Positions 62,548 to 64,000 of a DNA stretch of 64,000 nt are shown here, piece after piece. The number at the start of each line of letters is the position of its first letter. Positions within the stretch are counted from its first letter, which is position 1. This DNA comes from Inquilinus sp. KBS0705 (lineage in GTDB: Bacteria; Bacteroidota; Bacteroidia; Sphingobacteriales; Sphingobacteriaceae): contig VCCI02000005.1 of the NCBI GenBank assembly GCA_005938025.2, positions 1-64,000 on the forward strand, given 5' to 3'. The notes under the pieces are model-generated. The model was not told the origin of the DNA and did not search any database. It saw nothing but the letters and a program-made list of their open reading frames with translations. A program made the translations under genes and the position numbers.

Positions 62548-64000
62548 TTAAGCCTGTAATTCTGATGATGTATTTCTAACTTTTACCTGGTAACCTATAC
62601 CCGGCTGTACGTTTAATTCTTCCAGTACATAATACGTTCTTTCGCTCTTCAAAGCCTTTGAAACTTCAGAGTTAGGATCGTTTCTGTTACCGAAAATTAT
62701 AGCGTTTGCAGAGCATGTTTGCTGGCAGGCAACTTTAATTTCGCCATCAACAAGCGGGCGTTTTTCTATTTTAGCTTTCAGTTTACCAGCTTGTATACGT
62801 TGTACGCACATCGAGCATTTTTCCATAACCCCACGGAAACGTGTAGTAACATCAGGGTTAAGTACTAATTGGGTATGCTCGTTGCTTAGGTAGTTATCAA
62901 AGCGCGAATCGTTCCAATAGTTAAACCAGTTAAAGCGGCGTACTTTGTAAGGGCAGTTGTTTGCGCAATAACGTGTACCTACGCAACGGTTGTATGCCAT
63001 TTGGTTTAAACCTTCGCTTGAGTGTACGGTAGCTAATACAGGGCAAACTGTTTCGCAAGGCGCGTGGTCGCAGTGCTGGCAAAGCATTGGCTGGTGAACA
63101 ACTGTTACGTTGCTAAAATCGCTAAGCTTATCAATTTCTTTTTCCTGAGTTACCTTGCCCGAACGATTGTCTACTTTAGCATCACCACTTTGCTCAAAGC
63201 TGTAGTAACGGTCAATACGTATCCAGTGCATTTCGCGGCGACGGCCTACTTCTACCTTACCAACAACAGGTATGTTGTTTTCTGCATTACATGCTACAAC
63301 GCAAGCGCCGCAACCTGTACAGGCATTTAAGTCGATAGCCATTACCCAGTCATAAACAGGGCGGGCGTGTATGCGATCTTCGTTAGTGTTTTCCCAAAGG
63401 TCGTACTTTTTCTCACCTTCGTTACCACTACCAGATGCAGGGTTTTTAACGTATTCTTTAAATGTAGCTTCGCGAATTACATTACGGCCCTCAAATGAGT
63501 GGTGTGTTTGTGTTTGCGATAGCGGGAATATATCTCCTGTTCCGGTTACGGTTGCAGCTGCTGTAGTTTGCAATGTACCGTTGCGGAAACTATGGAAAGG
63601 ATATGCATTTTTACCTACGTTATTACCTACTAAACCCGCAGCGGTACGGCCGTAACCTACAGCTACTGATACAGTGCCGGGTGCCTGGCCCGGTTGTGAT
63701 AATACAGGTAATGATATAGTGTATCCGTTTGCTTCGATAGTAACCACTTCAAATTCATCCAGTCCCATCTTTTTAATATCTGACGGAGACATAGCTGCAA
63801 AGTTATCCCAGGTAACTTTAGATACTGGGTCTGGCAGCTCCTGTAGCCATGGGTTGTTGGCATGTTTACCATCGCGTATAGCAGCACTTTGGTATATCTG
63901 CAGTTCTACTTTATTACCCGAGGCAAGCTGGTTGCTATGGTCAATAATAGTTTGTGCTACTGCATTAAGATCGCGGTTAAAGGTATAAGTACCTGCTGCA
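62548..64000 (-). CDS. actB: Alternative complex III iron-sulfur subunit ActB (partial, 5' end missing)
   Basis: The frame stays open from the stop at 62548 to the window end, so at least 484 residues; the true N terminus, with the molybdopterin-like (metal-free) domain and Tat-like signal, is outside. The C-terminal ferredoxin part shows the cluster cysteines: CTGCGACVVAC, CQHCDHAPCETVC, CVGTRYCANNC and CSMC with CQQTC. These carry four Fe-S clusters transferring electrons from quinol toward the ActA/ActE hemes. The ATG at 63792 is an internal Met, not the start. Confidence 0.93.
   Translation of the reverse strand, partial: AAGTYTFNRDLNAVAQTIIDHSNQLASGNKVELQIYQSAAIRDGKHANNPWLQELPDPVSKVTWDNFAAMSPSDIKKMGLDEFEVVTIEANGYTISLPVLSQPGQAPGTVSVAVGYGRTAAGLVGNNVGKNAYPFHSFRNGTLQTTAAATVTGTGDIFPLSQTQTHHSFEGRNVIREATFKEYVKNPASGSGNEGEKKYDLWENTNEDRIHARPVYDWVMAIDLNACTGCGACVVACNAENNIPVVGKVEVGRRREMHWIRIDRYYSFEQSGDAKVDNRSGKVTQEKEIDKLSDFSNVTVVHQPMLCQHCDHAPCETVCPVLATVHSSEGLNQMAYNRCVGTRYCANNCPYKVRRFNWFNYWNDSRFDNYLSNEHTQLVLNPDVTTRFRGVMEKCSMCVQRIQAGKLKAKIEKRPLVDGEIKVACQQTCSANAIIFGNRNDPNSEVSKALKSERTYYVLEELNVQPGIGYQVKVRNTSSELQA

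Noticed and set aside
1..64000. tRNA, rRNA, insertion sequence and integrase genes
   Set aside because: I inspected the intergenic gaps and found no cloverleaf, rRNA-like or transposase sequence; absence is by eye only.

Overview
The window reads as chromosomal DNA of a Bacteroidota bacterium, most likely Sphingobacteriaceae (Mucilaginibacter/Pedobacter-like). The grounds are the alternative complex III plus cytochrome oxidase gene order, many two-component proteins, promoter-like TAnnTTTG boxes and mostly absent Shine-Dalgarno sites. The genus is inferred from protein style, not from a search. I see no rRNA, tRNA, CRISPR array, insertion sequence or phage gene.

Layout. (1) 0.1-10 kb, signalling: a response regulator and CHASE3 histidine kinase on the minus strand. 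On the plus strand follow a 1886-residue hybrid kinase built on a long poly-HAMP array, a receiver-kinase hybrid and a single-domain receiver. (2) 10-12 kb: a zinc alcohol dehydrogenase and a small membrane-anchored partner; the same pair recurs at 35.6-37.2 kb. (3) 12-17.5 kb: a tight plus-strand operon of an unrecognised 778-aa protein, a second type of zinc dehydrogenase, an SDR and an MFS transporter, suggesting catabolism of one sugar-like compound. (4) 17.6-31.7 kb, a stress and signalling island: DUF4142, SPW-repeat and manganese catalase genes, small lipoproteins, tiny ORFs, a general-stress SDR, several kinases and regulators, a CheB esterase, a CheB-CheR-PAS fusion and an SSB-like protein. 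(5) 31.7-35.5 kb: two intracellular GH1-like proteins around a glycosyltransferase. (6) 37-44 kb: alpha/beta hydrolase, truA, a membrane HExxH protein, a secreted Cys/His protein, a secreted M24 aminopeptidase and an amino acid permease. (7) 44.4-48.5 kb, minus strand: a non-phosphorylative 6-deoxy-sugar acid (probably L-fuconate) pathway. (8) 48.7-50.2 kb: an OmpA lipoprotein and a DUF2461 protein. (9) 50.2-64 kb, minus strand: the aerobic respiratory locus running act (ActB-F), coxB, coxA, heme A synthase, heme O synthase, two subunit III genes, subunit IV, SCO and DUF420. ActB is cut by the window end.

How it fits together. The respiratory block is a complete quinol-to-oxygen module except for ActA and the start of ActB. 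The middle of the window looks like an envelope, oxidative and starvation stress programme run by soluble sensors. The most unusual points are the duplicated dehydrogenase/partner module, the nine-unit HAMP array, two stress genes with an identical strong Shine-Dalgarno layout in a lineage that rarely uses one, an SSB-like protein without the acidic tail inside a signalling cluster, and the unrecognised 12-17.5 kb operon.
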